Part shown: piece by piece, positions 1 through 11,664 of the stretch
How positions within the stretch are numbered: the stretch's first letter is position 1
How the letters are laid out: every line of letters begins with the position of its first letter
Source of the DNA: Bubalus kerabau
Lineage: Eukaryota > Chordata > Mammalia > Artiodactyla > Bovidae
Assembly (NCBI RefSeq): GCF_029407905.1
Contig: NC_073637.1
Coordinates: 47,554,501 to 47,618,500 of the forward strand
Length of the DNA stretch: 64,000 bases
Reading direction: 5' to 3'
Notes under the pieces: generated by a model
The model's database searches: none
Seen by the model: only the letters and a program-made list of their open reading frames with translations
Told to the model about the DNA's origin: nothing
Position numbers and translations under genes: made by a program

Positions 1-1779
1 AAGACACTCAATCTGTATAAAATATACAAATGAGTAAATTATTTCTAATAGCATGACTTTCCATATTCCCCTTCAAAGCTGGGCTGGGAAAAAATTACTT
101 TGATTTTAAACAATAAATTCATTTTTCCAATATCCAGGATGCCTCACTAATCCATTTCAGGTTTTCATTATAATACAGATCTGCCCACATTTGTAAAATA
201 AAAGACTCAGCTGCGGGAGAAATTAGGAAAAAAGCAAGAACTGCATTTCCGAGTAACATGGAAAAAGCATTAAACCAGAATTCATTTTAAACAAGTTTCT
301 GCAAGACAGTGTGGGTTGAATGTGATTACTAGTTCTGGGAACCCATTACGAAACAAATAAAAGTTAAACATTGCACTGGAAAATTGATACAGTGAGCTGA
401 ATTCATTTATCTATTGAACAGCAAATAAAGCTCAGTTTTGGCAGGGAGAGTTAGGATATCTGGGGAGAGGATTTTATCCCAAGGATGCAGGTTAAGAACA
501 AGTTAGGTTAAGAAAAATAAAAGGTACAAAGATGGAATTTTACACAATCATTCAGAACATGGTGGATTTATACTATGTCAATTTAGCTTAAGTAGAGCTA
601 ACTTTCTTCAAAATTGCCTTCTCTGCATAGTTCCTGGTTAGCAATGAAGTATCAGCCACATTTTTTATCTTCAGAAGGTCAGAGTAGACACTAAGGCTCC
701 TTGAAGTCTACACACACTGTTGCTTATTGCTTGATGAGCATCTTGGGGTAAAATACCCTCCCAGAACTCCCCCTTCCAGATTCTCATTTGGCTTCTCTGA
801 CTCCTGTGCCCTGTGCAGATTTAGATCCATGATGAAGGGCACTAGCTTTCCCTGCAAGATACCCCATCATCAATATTGCTGGTGTAAAGACCACCATGTT
901 GGTCATGCAGGAGAGTATTGCAGATTTTAGCCTGGCCTCCTGGCCCCAGTCAGCTTCCCAGGTTCCCACTTGAGCTCACTTCCCTCACTTCACACCCGTT
1001 TTCCTTTTTAATTGCCCACCCTGAGGATTTCTGGCTCCATCAGACCCAGAAGAAAGCACCTCACATAATGGCTTAACCTGTTCCACAATTGTGCAAGGGG
1101 CCAAGCTACTATAATAAATCTTTTATTGAGATATTAGCATATATTTCAGTGAAGTTGTGTTTCTCTGATCAAACTGACTGAAACACAGGGTGAGGTTATT
1201 TGAGTGGGGAAAGATTGAGGAACAAAATTAGATAAAGCAGCTTTCATTTCTCAGAAGAAAGACAATGCCTTTGGCTAAGCTACTGTCACTGCAAAGTTCT
1301 CTGCAAAGCTCAACAAAAGTTTCTCTTTAAGATCTCCAGCTGTGTCCTGAGGGATGAAACAATTTACTGGCAAACTATTTTCTTGATGTTCAATATATTC
1401 ACATAATTTATCCATGTGATTGAAGCTACTAGACACACACTTTTAAATCATATACAATAGCTATATATTTATGTGTATATTTCATATGTATTTATATTTA
1501 TAGATACTATTTCAAATATCAATATAGTCAATGTTTGACATGGTCTAAATAATATTGCCATTTTTAGTAGCAGGTGTTCAACACTTAAGATTTTGCTTTG
1601 CATACCACTTTTGATTTGTATTTTTACCTATGACCTTATTTTTCTCCTCAAGATAATTTTGAGATGTTAGAGAAGAGCCAGTAAATAACTGGGGTTTGGT
1701 ATAGAAGAATAGAACAAATACCACTCTATAACTAGATCTTGCTTTATTTATTTTGTCTCAAACCTCCACCTGATGCCTC
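1..1779. other. Non-coding, AT-rich, no feature recognised
   Basis: No repeat family or coding region could be recognised here. Open frames are short (67 and 61 codons around 727-969, on opposite strands over the same bases), without domain signature or splice context. Base composition is AT-rich like the rest of the window. Very old, unalignable repeats may be hidden here. Confidence 0.5.
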
Positions 1780-2167
1780 AGATTTATTCATTGAAGACCT
1801 GTTTTGTTATTTGTTCAGTAATCATTGATGGTCAAATAAGGGCCAGACACAACATTAAAGATTAGGGTTAATGACTAATACATGGAATCTATCCACAATG
1901 AGGTGGTATAAGTATAAGAGACAATAATGTAAAATAAAATTTCAACATGATACAGTGCTACTATAACGTGAGAATGTACAAGGATACTAGGGACCAATTC
2001 AACGGAGAGAATGAGCAAAGAAGGATTCATAAAGGAAGTGCTGCTTGAGTTAAGACTTGAAGGACAAGCAAAGTTTTTCAAAGTAAAAGTAAGAGTTAAT
2101 AGTATATGCATAAAGTATATGCATAAAGTAGAGTTACTCTTTAGAAATCATAATAGCTCGATGTATT

Positions 2168-2231
2168 AGAATATATATATATGAGAGATATAACTCTATA
2201 ACTAGACATGCACATGTATATATATATATAC
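2168..2231. repeat. AT-rich simple repeats
   Basis: Two short (AT)n runs, about 2171-2182 and 2216-2230, flank a short AT-rich spacer. They directly precede a BovA tail fragment. Confidence 0.8.
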
Positions 2232-2292
2232 AGCCTGGCATGATGTAAGGCTGCAAAGAGTTGGACACGACTTAGCGACTGAACAATAAACA
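2232..2292 (+). mobile_element. BovA 3'-tail fragment
   Basis: About 60 bases match the last part of a BovA unit, including 'gagttggacacgactta' followed by 'gcgactgaac'. The element is 5'-truncated and lies inside the diverged L2. Non-coding. Confidence 0.75.
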
Positions 2293-2986
2293 GTAAATCA
2301 GAATATAGAGAACAGGCAATGAAACTGGTAAGGAAGGCATAACTCAGTTCAAGAGAAACTTCTGGGGTCATGCTAAGGAATTTGGGCAACAGAGGTCATT
2401 AAATGTTTAAACTGGGAAAGAGTATGATTAAATAACAGGTGTGATCTGACGCTGGTGTATGAAGAATGACTTAGAGGGAGTGGAGTGGCTTCTGGTTGCT
2501 CAAGCTTAATCTTCCAGGACTGGGATCCTGAGCTAGCCCAGACCACCAGGACCACCCTCCCTACCTGCTCCTCTGATTCTAGAAGTCAGGACCCTTAATG
2601 ATTGGCCCTCCATTTACTGGACATTCCACCAAATGAATATTTCGCTCTGCCGTCTATTAGGTTTTCTGGCTCACATGCACTGACAAATATTTGGGTCACA
2701 GCCTGCCTGCCTCCCCTCAATGTCACACATGTTACATTGAGTTTCCGTTGCTGCCAGTGCTATCCTGCTGGATCTTTGTCATTTCTGAATACCAACCCTT
2801 CTCCATTTGCTCCATCCCGGCCCCTCAAAGTTCAAATCTCATATATATAAATAATTTTAACTACCTGTATGCGATTTTGCCTGATGAAACTGTTTAGTAT
2901 GGTTACTGCCAAAATCTACTATGCAAAGATACTTTCATTGTAGAAGCACATGGGATTGTTAATTACCTGGTGTTAGTGTAACTTTC

Positions 2987-3250
2987 GGAGAAGGCAATGG
3001 CACCCCACTCCAGTACTCTTGCCTGGAAAATCCCATGGGCGGAGGAGCCTGGTAGGCTGCAGTCCATGGGGTCGCTAAGAGTTGAACACGACTGAGCGAC
3101 TTCACTTTCACTTTTCACTTTCATGCATTGGAGAAGGAAATGGCAACCCACTCCAGTGTTCTTGCCTGGAGAATCCCAGGGATGGGGGAGCCTGGCGGGC
3201 TGCCATCTATGGGGTTGCACAGAGTTGGACAAGACTGAAGTGACTTAGCA
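2987..3250 (+). mobile_element. BovA2 SINE (BovA dimer)
   Basis: Two BovA monomers in direct tandem: the first starts with 'gagaaggcaatggcacccc', the second with 'ggagaaggaaatggcaaccc' near 3130. The connector 'cactttcacttttcacttt' lies between them. The end is 'gacttagca'. This is the complete dimer layout of BovA2 (about 265 bp). It has no tRNA head and no coding capacity. Low divergence marks it as a ruminant-specific, fairly young insertion. Confidence 0.92.
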
Positions 3251-3359
3251 TATCAATTTTAAAGTTAAAAAAAAAAAAACTTTTTGCTAATTACCATCTT
3301 TTCAAATTTAACTCTAAGTTCTTTTTTAAAAAAGAATCTTAAAGAGTGGCTATACTGAG

Positions 3360-3446
3360 ATGCATTTGTATAATTAATTCACTTTGCTGTACCTTTGAAG
3401 GTAACACAACATTGTAAATCAACTACACTATTAAACTTTTTTTTAA
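3360..3446 (+). mobile_element. L1 3'-terminal fragment
   Basis: The stretch 'attcactttgctgtacc' followed by 'acacaacattgtaaatcaac' matches the end of artiodactyl L1 3' UTRs in sense orientation. It is severely 5'-truncated and ends in a T/A-rich tail. Confidence 0.75.
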
Positions 3447-4680
3447 AGTGAGTAAATCAATGGAAAAACTACAATTGCCTTTAGAACCAGAAAATATAGA
3501 GATGTATTATGTAGTAAGAAAAAGAGGCCACCAGAACATGCAAAAATTCAGTGTCTGATAGCTGGACAGCAGGATCTAAAACAATGATAAAAAAAAATGT
3601 TTATCTCTTGATAATAAAACCCTTCTTATAGTAAACTAATTACAGTATGTTCAATATATCTGAAGAGTGTTACATTTTTAATATGTTAATGTGAATAAAA
3701 TAGGAAAAAAGGCAAGAAACAAACACTAGACCACAAAACTTCCAAGTATCATCTAGTTGCCAGGGAGGAAGTATGATATTTTAATGAAAAAAAATTCCCA
3801 ACGTATAATACCTAGAATTTTCATTTCAGCAATTGTCCCTCCAGTATTGAGACCCTTTGTCTGTTCCAGAGGGGTAATTGACAGGTAGAATTTTACCTGA
3901 AATCCCCTCAAGTTTCCAGTACTCTTGGTCACTTCCTCTTCAAAATTCTCCCTGTTACTAATCAATGACACTTCATCACAGTCTCAGTGTAAGTTTGAAC
4001 AAAAAGAGCCATTTCCCAATGGTTGTAAAAATGAGGGAAGTTATACTTTATACAGTAGCAGAGGCTCAGAATTTTAGTGACATTTAAGATTGATTTCCCA
4101 TCTTCTACAAATCAGTTAACTGAAAATTAGAGAAGTTAAGTTGTGCAGATTAGGATCAAAAGTGAGTCCAGGTTTATGAGGGCATTAAACTTACACAATC
4201 TGGAAAGTCATCTTTTAAAAAAACAACATAACAATACAAAATTACATCCAGGACTTTGATTATGGGTCATGAAGTGGGAGGTTAATATTCCAACCAGATC
4301 TAAATGAGATAATATCCAACTTAAAAAGGCAAAAGCCAAGTAAGGGTGGATCAACCCAGTCTCTGGAAGTGCAGGGAAGAAAAGAGGTATCAGGGACAAC
4401 TGGACCAGAGACATGAACTTCACCAGGCTTGTTTCTGCCACTGTTCCTTTCTGTACGTTAGCCTTATTCCCTCTCACTGTGGACTGGCAGTATTCAGAAG
4501 CAGGGAAACATGGCTACTGATACCTAAGTTATATATCATAGAGCTTCAACTACTGCTGAGATGCCCACTCTGGGCCAAGCCAAACCCTAGGGAAGGACCT
4601 TAATTGGTGCAGTTGGGTCCAAGTCAACTGTTGTCATAGAAGAAGAGTCATATAAACATGGGGCAATCCAGAAAGCAAAG
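3447..4680. other. Non-coding, no clear feature
   Basis: AT-rich DNA without a recognisable gene. Around 4060-4170 there is weak resemblance to an antisense MIR/L2 tail ('gagaagttaagttgtgcag'), too diverged to call. Open frames of 72-89 codons at 3753-3971, 4208-4477 and 4346-4603 overlap on opposite strands and show no domain signature. Confidence 0.45.
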
Positions 4681-4886
4681 TTTTCCCTGGTGGCTCAGTG
4701 GTAAAGAACCCGCCTGCCAATGCAAGAGACACGTTTTCCATCCCTAGGTTGGGAAGATCCCCTGGAGAAGAAAATAGCAACCCACTCCAGTATTCTTGCC
4801 TGGGAAAACCCATGGACAGAGGACTGTAATCCATGGAGTAGCAAAAGAGTCAGACACGACTTAGTGACTACATAGCAACAACAAAC
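4681..4886 (+). mobile_element. Bov-tA SINE
   Basis: The tRNA-Glu-derived head ('ttccctggtggctcagtgg') is followed by the BovA body ('atagcaacccactccag') and ends near 'gacttagtgactacatag'. Head plus single BovA body is the Bov-tA layout. The head carries A-box- and B-box-like internal Pol III promoter motifs. Several substitutions indicate that it is not among the youngest copies. Confidence 0.9.
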
Positions 4887-6499
4887 CACTGGCACATGAT
4901 CAGCACAGGGTAGGATCAGAGACAATGAGAACGTGGGAAGACAAACCACCACTCCATAAATGATGTCCTCAATGCCAAACAGCTAGAAGTGGTATATTCA
5001 GGATAATAATCTAAAGGTCTGTTTTCAGTTCAATGATTATTTTTTCCCCTCTAACTAGTTATAGCAACTAATTAAACTAAAGAACTTAATTTTCCTGACT
5101 CAGAATTTTTGTTTTATTATCAGAAAACTATCAGAATATCAACACAAGACCAAATACAAAAATAATCTTCATGTTTTCACTCAAAAGTTCTTCTGAATGA
5201 TCATTTTATGCATCAATTCTCATTAGAGATTTATTGATAGGAAATACAGGATATCTATGTTACCTATGTATTATGTAGTAACTCATCCTAGACACTGCCT
5301 TCTTTTTTTTTTTTTACTGCTATTCTAATCTGATTTATTTACTTTTCTATTGCCTCTTTATCATAGCTATAGGATGCATGAAAAGTTTTAGTTGGTTGTG
5401 CCCTGAGATAAATGAAATATTATGAAATATCATTGTATAGTTCTTTGAAATGTAAACAGCATCACTACAGGCTATCACTTATTAAAGCCATATTTTTAGA
5501 ACAAATAACATCTTATTAAACATTTCAGACCAAGAAGTTCCTGTATAAGGAAGTTGCTATTGATTTGCATTTCCTAGTTAAGTCATTCTCTATCAATTTA
5601 TATTTCTTTGCCCTAAACCAAGTGCTTCGATTGTTAAAAAAATTAAAAGAGGGGAATTTTGACAAAATACATCACAAGAGAAAGAAAAACCCAGATCTTT
5701 TTTTCACTTTGCTGAGATGAGAAAAGATAGATTTATGGATTTCAGTTTTCAGTTCTCTCCTACCAGTAAGGCTTTCTCTGGGTTAGGCTGAGCCTCATGG
5801 CCTGTCTCACGGTATGCCCAGGTCCACAGTTGTTTCACTATGCTAGGTAGAGCAGAAAAAAATTCCAACTCACCAGTTGATTTTGTGAGTACGAAGGTAG
5901 AAAAACAAAATGAAGGGTTGTGGACACCACATCAAAATGAAGCCATATGAACAATCTTCTAAATGAGTAAGAGCCCTATTGCCTCTCTTTGACATTTTAA
6001 CCTCAGTTTTTTGATGCCATGGGCCTCTGGCTTCCATTTTTATGAATGCAAACATTTTATTCAGAATTATAACACTACTGAAAAATTTCTGTCAAGCAAG
6101 AACTCTGTAGGGTAAATATTATGCCAGTTTAATTTACTATTGTGGTTTAATTTATGATTGGATTTGCTATTCAGCACAGTTAAAACACTTTTATGTTTAC
6201 TTTACTGAAATTATATTCATCAAGATCATTTTTCTGCAAATTGTACACTGTACATCTGATTTACTGGTCACTCATTTTGTCCATATCAAATGTGACTGAT
6301 TATAGCTTCTACCCGGAGGACTTTTCTTTTACGGTTATTATAATAGGGGTTTGACAGCCCCACATTTAATTTACTTGAATTCAATCAGCTTGGCCAAAAA
6401 TTAAAATACATCTGAGAGTTTCAGTGATTTTGAAAATCCACCCCAGGGGATTTCACACATTAAAACTTTTTATACATGATGGGGATAGAATTGAGCAGT
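4887..6499. other. Non-coding, AT-rich, no feature recognised
   Basis: Only short AT-rich tracts are seen (for example a T run at about 5305-5316). No repeat family or exon can be supported. Confidence 0.5.
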
Positions 6500-7400
6500 G
6501 ATTTTTCCAATCAGAAATTAAGGAACTGGGATGTGGGCAAGGCGAGTACTGATGAGAAACAAGTTATTAACATGATCTCAAAATATCTCCCTACCAATTA
6601 TAATTTATAAGAAGTACAATTTACTATGCAGTGGACAAGCAAAACAATGTCTTAACCAAGTGATGGAAATTACCATCAGGAATAAAGGGCAACCAGACAT
6701 CATGTGTCTACACATATGATAGTGTAAGAAGCACATGACATCATTTATTGAGCAATCACATCAAAAAAGTACATACTCAGAATCATATTATGAGAAAATA
6801 CTGGGTAAACCAAATTGAAGGGCTGTCTGTAAAATAAGTGGCCTGTAATCTTTAAAATATCAAGGTCAGGAATGGCAAAAAGAAAGGCTAAGGAACCATC
6901 CCAAATTAAATAAGATTAAAAAAAAAAAAACCCATGAAAACTAAGTATAATACTCAACCCTGGACTAGATTCTGTACTGGAGGAAAAACTGCTATGAATG
7001 ATATTATTGAGATAACTGGTGAAACTTTAAACGGACTATACATTTTATAAAATCAGTGTAGCAACAAGAAATTTTCCTGAAATTGAAAACTAGACTGTGG
7101 TTATGTAAGAAAACAATCTATTCTTGGGAAATACACACTGAAGTATTGAGTGATAAAGAATCATGATGAATGCAATCTTCTCTCAAATGGTTCAGAAAAA
7201 AAATCTATGTGTGTGTATGTGTGTATGGGTATGTGTGTGTGTGTGTGTACAGTGTGTGTGTTTATGGGTATGTGTGTGGCAAAGACAATAAAAAAGACAA
7301 TGTGGCAAAATATTCAAAAGTAGTAACTCTGTGTAAAGGTTATATAGTTGTTCTTTGTAATTTCCATAAAATTTTTCCTTAAATTGGAAAGTATTGCAAA
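6500..7400 (+). mobile_element. Old LINE 3'-end-like repeat, family uncertain
   Basis: Phrases such as 'ctgtggttatgtaagaaaac', 'acacactgaagtattgag' and 'tctcaaatggttcag' followed by a GT microsatellite are, from memory, part of a widespread old mammalian repeat that looks like the 3' end of a LINE. The 5' limit is soft. I cannot assign the family securely. Confidence 0.4.
7205..7279. repeat. (GT)n microsatellite, interrupted
   Basis: Alternating GT/TG runs are broken by 'atgggt' and 'acag' units. The longest pure stretch is around 7232-7248. It sits inside the old LINE-like repeat. Confidence 0.95.
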
Positions 7401-7899
7401 ATAGAGTTTTTCTTTTTTTAAAAAAAACAAAAACTATTTGAAGGTTTTAGAGAAACATTGACCAAAATTGGTGAAATTGTTTAAAATCTTAGATGGAAAA
7501 TAGACAGGAGTGAACAATTTGAAATTTTCACAAAATTGTGTATTGTAAACATTTGAATTACTTACTGATTAAGGTCCTTCTGTGGAATCGTATGCTGCAT
7601 ATAGTAGCCAGATATACATACACATTATTGCACTGTACCAAGAATCTTTGTACTCTGTATTGGTGGGCAATTTAGGGAATTTCCAGGGTAACTTTCACCA
7701 TATGTGATTTTCAACTTATTTTAGAGCTTGAAATTAGATTTTAAAATGTTACTTGACTGTATTTCTAGAAAGTCCAGTTTTTCTAGGTCAGTTTTTACAG
7801 ATCTAATTTTTGGTTTTGATATGGACCATTTTACAGTCTTTATTGAATTTATTACAATACTCCTTCTGCTTTATGTTTCTTTTGTTGCTGTTGTTCAGA
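7401..7899. other. Non-coding, no feature recognised
   Basis: AT-rich DNA. An open frame that begins at 7728 runs through the downstream antisense SINE, so its length is accidental. Confidence 0.5.
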
Positions 7900-7998
7900 C
7901 ACAGGCATGTGAGATCTTAGCTCCCCAACCAGGGGTTGAACTTGCACTCCCTGCATTGGAAAGTGAAGTCTTAACCACTGAAGCACCAGGGAAGTCCC
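7900..7998 (-). mobile_element. CHR-type tRNA-Glu SINE (short form)
   Basis: In antisense the sequence reads 'gagatcttagctccccaacc' to 'accagggaagtccc', the hallmark of the short cetartiodactyl tRNA-Glu SINE without a BovA body. The head end is at 7998 on the minus strand. This family predates the Bov-tA expansion. Confidence 0.85.
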
Positions 7999-8332
7999 AC
8001 ATCTCATCTGTTAAGGACGTAGTTTACACCATATTGGGATTTGTACTGATTTTTATTTCTGGCTCCAGTATGATGAATGGTCTCCTTTTTCTCTCCAGAT
8101 CTGTGTTTCATCCTTTGCTACCCTCCTCTGGATCTAGGAACTGTGTCCAGAGCTGCTGTGCTCTCTGGTTCTCAGATGGATGAGAAAAAGGGGAGACACT
8201 AGCAGGAGACGGGAAGGTGAGAGCTCAGGACACTGGATATTTATTCCCGGGCTTACCCCAACCTGACCAATGAAGGCTGCTTTTCGCCACTGAGGTTTGT
8301 TCTTCAGTGAACAAACTGCTATCATATTGACT

Positions 8333-8344
8333 TGAACTGACAAG
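8333..8344. repeat. Target-site duplication, left copy
   Basis: 'tgaactgacaag' is repeated exactly at 8660-8671 on the other side of the composite SINE. Confidence 0.9.
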
Positions 8345-8659
8345 TGAAAGTTGCTCAGTCGTGTCTGACTCTTTGTGACACCATGGACTACACAGTCCAT
8401 GGAATTCTCCAGGCCAGAATACTGGAGTGGGTAGCCTTTCCCTTCTCCAGGGGATCTTCCCAACTCAGAGATCAAACCTGGATCAAACCCAGGTCTCCCG
8501 CATCACAGGCAGATTCTTTACCAGCTGAGCCACAAGGGAAGCCCAAGAATACTGAAGTGGGTAGCCTATCCCTTCTCCAGGGGATCTTCCTGAGCCAGGA
8601 ATCGAACTGGGATCTCCTGCATTGCAGGCAGATTCTTTACCAACTGATCAGGGAAGCCC
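8345..8659 (-). mobile_element. Composite Bov-tA SINE (head, part body, head, body)
   Basis: Read on the minus strand, a tRNA head with a partial BovA body (8659 to about 8546) runs straight into a second complete head plus BovA body (8545 to 8345). One pair of perfect 12-bp target duplications flanks the whole, so it was inserted as a single unit. The same internal junction occurs at 14516-14854. I believe this is the Bov-tA3 type. The head carries A- and B-box-like motifs. Confidence 0.9.
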
Positions 8660-8671
8660 TGAACTGACAAG
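8660..8671. repeat. Target-site duplication, right copy
   Basis: Exact repeat of 8333-8344. Confidence 0.9.
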
Positions 8672-8732
8672 GTGATTGATTAATAATGGGCAACAGAGAA
8701 AATCTGTGAGAGTTACTGTGTTAATATGTATA

Positions 8733-9345
8733 TCAGATCAGATCAGTCACTCAGTTGAGTCCGACTCTTTGCGACCTCATGAATCGCAGCACGCCAGGCC
8801 TCCCTGTCCAGCACCAACTCCCAGAGTTCACACAGACTCACGTCCATCGAGTCAGTGATGCCATCCAGCCATCTCATCCTCTGTCGTCCCCTTCTCCTTC
8901 TGCCCCCAATCCCTCCCAGCATCAGAGTCTTTTCCAGTGAGTCAACTCTTCTCATGAGGTGGCCAAAGTACTGGAGTTTCAGCTTTAGCATCAGTCCTTC
9001 CAAAGAAATCCCAGGGCTGATCTCCTTCAGAATGGACTGGTTGGATCTCCTTGCAGTCCAAGAGACTCTCAAGAGTCTTCTCCAACATCACAGTTCAAAA
9101 GCATCAATTCTTTGGTGCTCTGCCTTCTTCACAGTCCAACTCTCACATCCATACATGACCACAGTAAAAACCATAGCCTTGACTAGACAGACCTTGGTGG
9201 CAAAGTAATGTCTCTGCTTTTGACTATGCTATCTAGGTTGGTCATAATTTTCCTTCCAAGGAATAAGCGTCTTTTAATTTCATGGCTGCAGTCACCATCT
9301 GCAGTGATTTTGGAGCCCAGAAAAATAAAGTCTGACACTGTTTCT
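8733..9345 (-). mobile_element. BovB LINE 3' fragment, 5'-truncated
   Basis: The left edge is the BovB 3' end, here with a 'gatcagatcag' tail in place of the usual 'ttcagttcag'. The minus strand then encodes the C-terminal part of the BovB protein, including 'LMLKLKLQYFGHLMRRVDSL' and 'GCSHEIKRRLF'-like text further in. The reverse transcriptase core is absent: the copy stops just downstream of it, at 9345. Frameshifts and stops break the frame. Dead. Confidence 0.93.
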
Positions 9346-9945
9346 GTACAAATGAATAAATGTTTATCCAAGTCATCATTGTCTTTATCAGTTAGGGTCC
9401 CAATAAGAAACAGATGGCACAGTCAAATGGGATAGTTGAAACAAGTTTGATAGATTATTGACAAGGGTACAGTTTGGGAAGGAAACCCAACCACAGGATG
9501 CTGAAGCACTTGGATGTGGCTAGGACCAGTGTGGAGCCTTTACTATCCTTGAAAAGCTTGAGAGGATGGGAGCTGAAAACAAAAACCAGATACACCCACA
9601 TAGCTCACAGTCTATATTAGCATGACTTGGCTATTTCTGGCAACTCAAGCTCAGGAAGATGAAGTTTCAAATAACTTTATTGATTGTTTTAGGAACGTCC
9701 CGAAAGTCCATTCATCTTACTACCACACAGCTTGGCTTATCCTCACTTGAGTAAATCTTTCCTTCTTAAGATAACAGCTCCACCAAGTTTATCAAGCAGT
9801 TGTTCATTACTTAACTCAACTGAAAACCCTCATCTCATGGTGTCCACCAATCTCAAACTATTATATCATGAGTTTTGCCCCATGCTAATCGAGTCCTCAC
9901 ATTGCAAATTCCACGTTAAATCAGACCTTTAAAACCTCATATATA
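9346..9945. other. Non-coding; possible old repeat at 9385-9560
   Basis: 'agttagggtcccaataagaa' and 'cagatggcacagtcaaatgg' recall an old mammalian interspersed repeat, but I cannot name the family. The rest shows nothing recognisable. Confidence 0.35.
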
Positions 9946-10024
9946 TTGGATTGGCCAAAAAGTTCTTTTGGGTTTTACCGTATGATGGTATGAAAAATCC
10001 GAATGAACTTTTGGGCCAACCCAC
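9946..10024. mobile_element. Mariner-derived MITE (palindrome)
   Basis: About 79 bp with long imperfect terminal inverted repeats: 'ttggattggccaaaaagttc' at the left and its near reverse complement 'gaacttttgggccaacccac' at the right. TA dinucleotides flank both ends (9944-9945 and 10025-10026), as expected for Tc1/mariner target duplication. It has no coding capacity. It resembles the short mariner derivatives that are common in ruminant genomes. Confidence 0.88.
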
Positions 10025-10026
10025 TA

Positions 10027-10630
10027 TCTGCCTTTGTTCTCTCTCTTGCGAGTTGCTGCTAAGACTCTTATCAAAGTGGTATGTCTTAGTGATAAATGAA
10101 ACATTCAGCTTTGCTTTATCAACAGATTGTTTTGATAATACTTGGGGGAGTCAGTACTTGTCAGAGCCACTATTAGAAACTAGAACAAATGTTGTCACTA
10201 TAAGAGGCTGGCCACCCAACAGGAGCTGTGACCTCAGTGGAGAACTGCAAACCAGAGGACGAGATGGAGTTTTGCGCCTGGATCTCTGACACGACCTACA
10301 GAATTGTCTCACTGACCTTTTGCAGTGATAGAAAACAGGAGATAGAAAACAGGAGGTACTTAAACCACTCCAGCTAAATACTGAGAACTTAGCCCTGCCC
10401 TGGTTTTGAAAACTGCCCTTCTTTCTGCTTCTGTCTGGGTCTCATCTCCATCATGATAATCTACCTAGTGATTCAAACTTGCTTTATTCTTGGCAGTCCT
10501 ACCTGGCAAGAATTGGAGACTTGACCATAAACTCTAACCAAGTACAAAGTTGGATACTGGATGACTCTTGTCTATTGTTGTTGGCCTGTGAGAATTTCCA
10601 ATCCTGCCTCAGGTCTCTATCCTCTGGTGT
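10027..10630. other. Non-coding; 14-bp tandem duplication
   Basis: No gene or repeat family recognised. 'gatagaaaacagga' is repeated exactly in tandem at 10327-10340 and 10341-10354. Confidence 0.5.
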
Positions 10631-10946
10631 TGCTGTTCAGTCACTCAGTTGTCTGACTCTTTGTGACCCCATGGACTTTAGCACGCCAGGCTTCCCTGTT
10701 CTTCAGAGTCTCCGGGAGTTTGTTCAAACTCATGTCCATTGAGTCAGTGATACCATGCAACCATCTCATCCTCTGTCACCCTCTTCTCCTCCTGCCCTCA
10801 ATCTTTCCCAGCATCAGTGTCTTTTCTAGTGAGTCAGTTCTTTGCATTTGGTGGACAAAGTATTGGAGCTTCAGCATCAGTTCTTCCCATGAATATTTTG
10901 GATTTCCTTTAGGACTGACTGGTTTGATATCCTTGCTGTCCAAGGG
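10631..10946 (-). mobile_element. Old BovB 3' fragment
   Basis: BovB 3'-end text in antisense, including 'catctcatcctctgtcaccc' and 'cccagcatcagtgtctttt'. It is clearly more diverged than the other BovB copies (several indels, missing words), so it is an early insertion. Only the last about 300 bp of the element remain. Confidence 0.88.
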
Positions 10947-11664
10947 TGTGTATGTGTTTCGAACCCCAGTGACACTGTCTAACCACAGCAACTCCCCTGC
11001 TGCTAAACTCTTCGGTGTGGGGTCAGTCCCTTGAATATCTAATAGAAACTAAAGGAAAGGTCGTATGCTCACTCCTCCTATATTACACTCAAAAGCTTGA
11101 AAGAAAAAAAAATCTTTAAAAGAAACAAAGCAAAGACTATAAATGGATGTCTAAATATATTTCCCAAACCTGTAGAAACTCTCTGATCTTTCTCCTCTCT
11201 ACGAAGATTACCATCATCTTTAATACACATTCCCCCGGAAACATCCGCAAATGCTGTGCTGAATTATTTAGTATGATTTAGCATGCTATTTGTTCTGTGC
11301 TAGACCTGTTTGGAATGAAATGGAGAAAAGGACAGGAGACAGACACAGAGGAGCACAATTATAGGCAAATCACATTAGGTTTCATTCATCATTTTTTTGC
11401 TTTCATGCCAGGAACTATTTCAGTTCATTTATAATATGCATATTATATTTTTTCAAGGAGATACAAAAACTCATATAATACATATCTCAATACTTACAGA
11501 GATAAAAGTGACTCGACAGAAGACTATGTCACATGCAATTTCCCTGGCACTCTGAAGAAAGAGGGATAGGTTTTGCCTAAAGGACATGTTATGAATCCCA
11601 GTGTATAAATAGGAAATATGAAATCTTTCTTTAGATTTGGAGTCTACTCTGAAAGAGCCAAGTA
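10947..11664. other. Non-coding, no feature recognised
   Basis: AT-rich DNA with an A run at about 11104-11112. No exon or repeat could be supported. Confidence 0.5.

Larger units (their letters stand above)
1780..2490 (-). mobile_element. L2 LINE 3'-region remnant, interrupted
   Basis: Wording typical of antisense L2 is visible: a Bov-free stretch about a deferred count of animals-wide consensus such as 'ggccagacac', then 'gacttgaaggacaag' near 2055 and 'gtgatctgacg' near 2440. The copy is very diverged. It is interrupted around 2100-2290 by a 12-bp-type duplication (2103-2129), AT repeats and a BovA tail fragment. The family call is from memory of the L2 consensus and could be wrong in the flanks. 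Confidence 0.5.
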
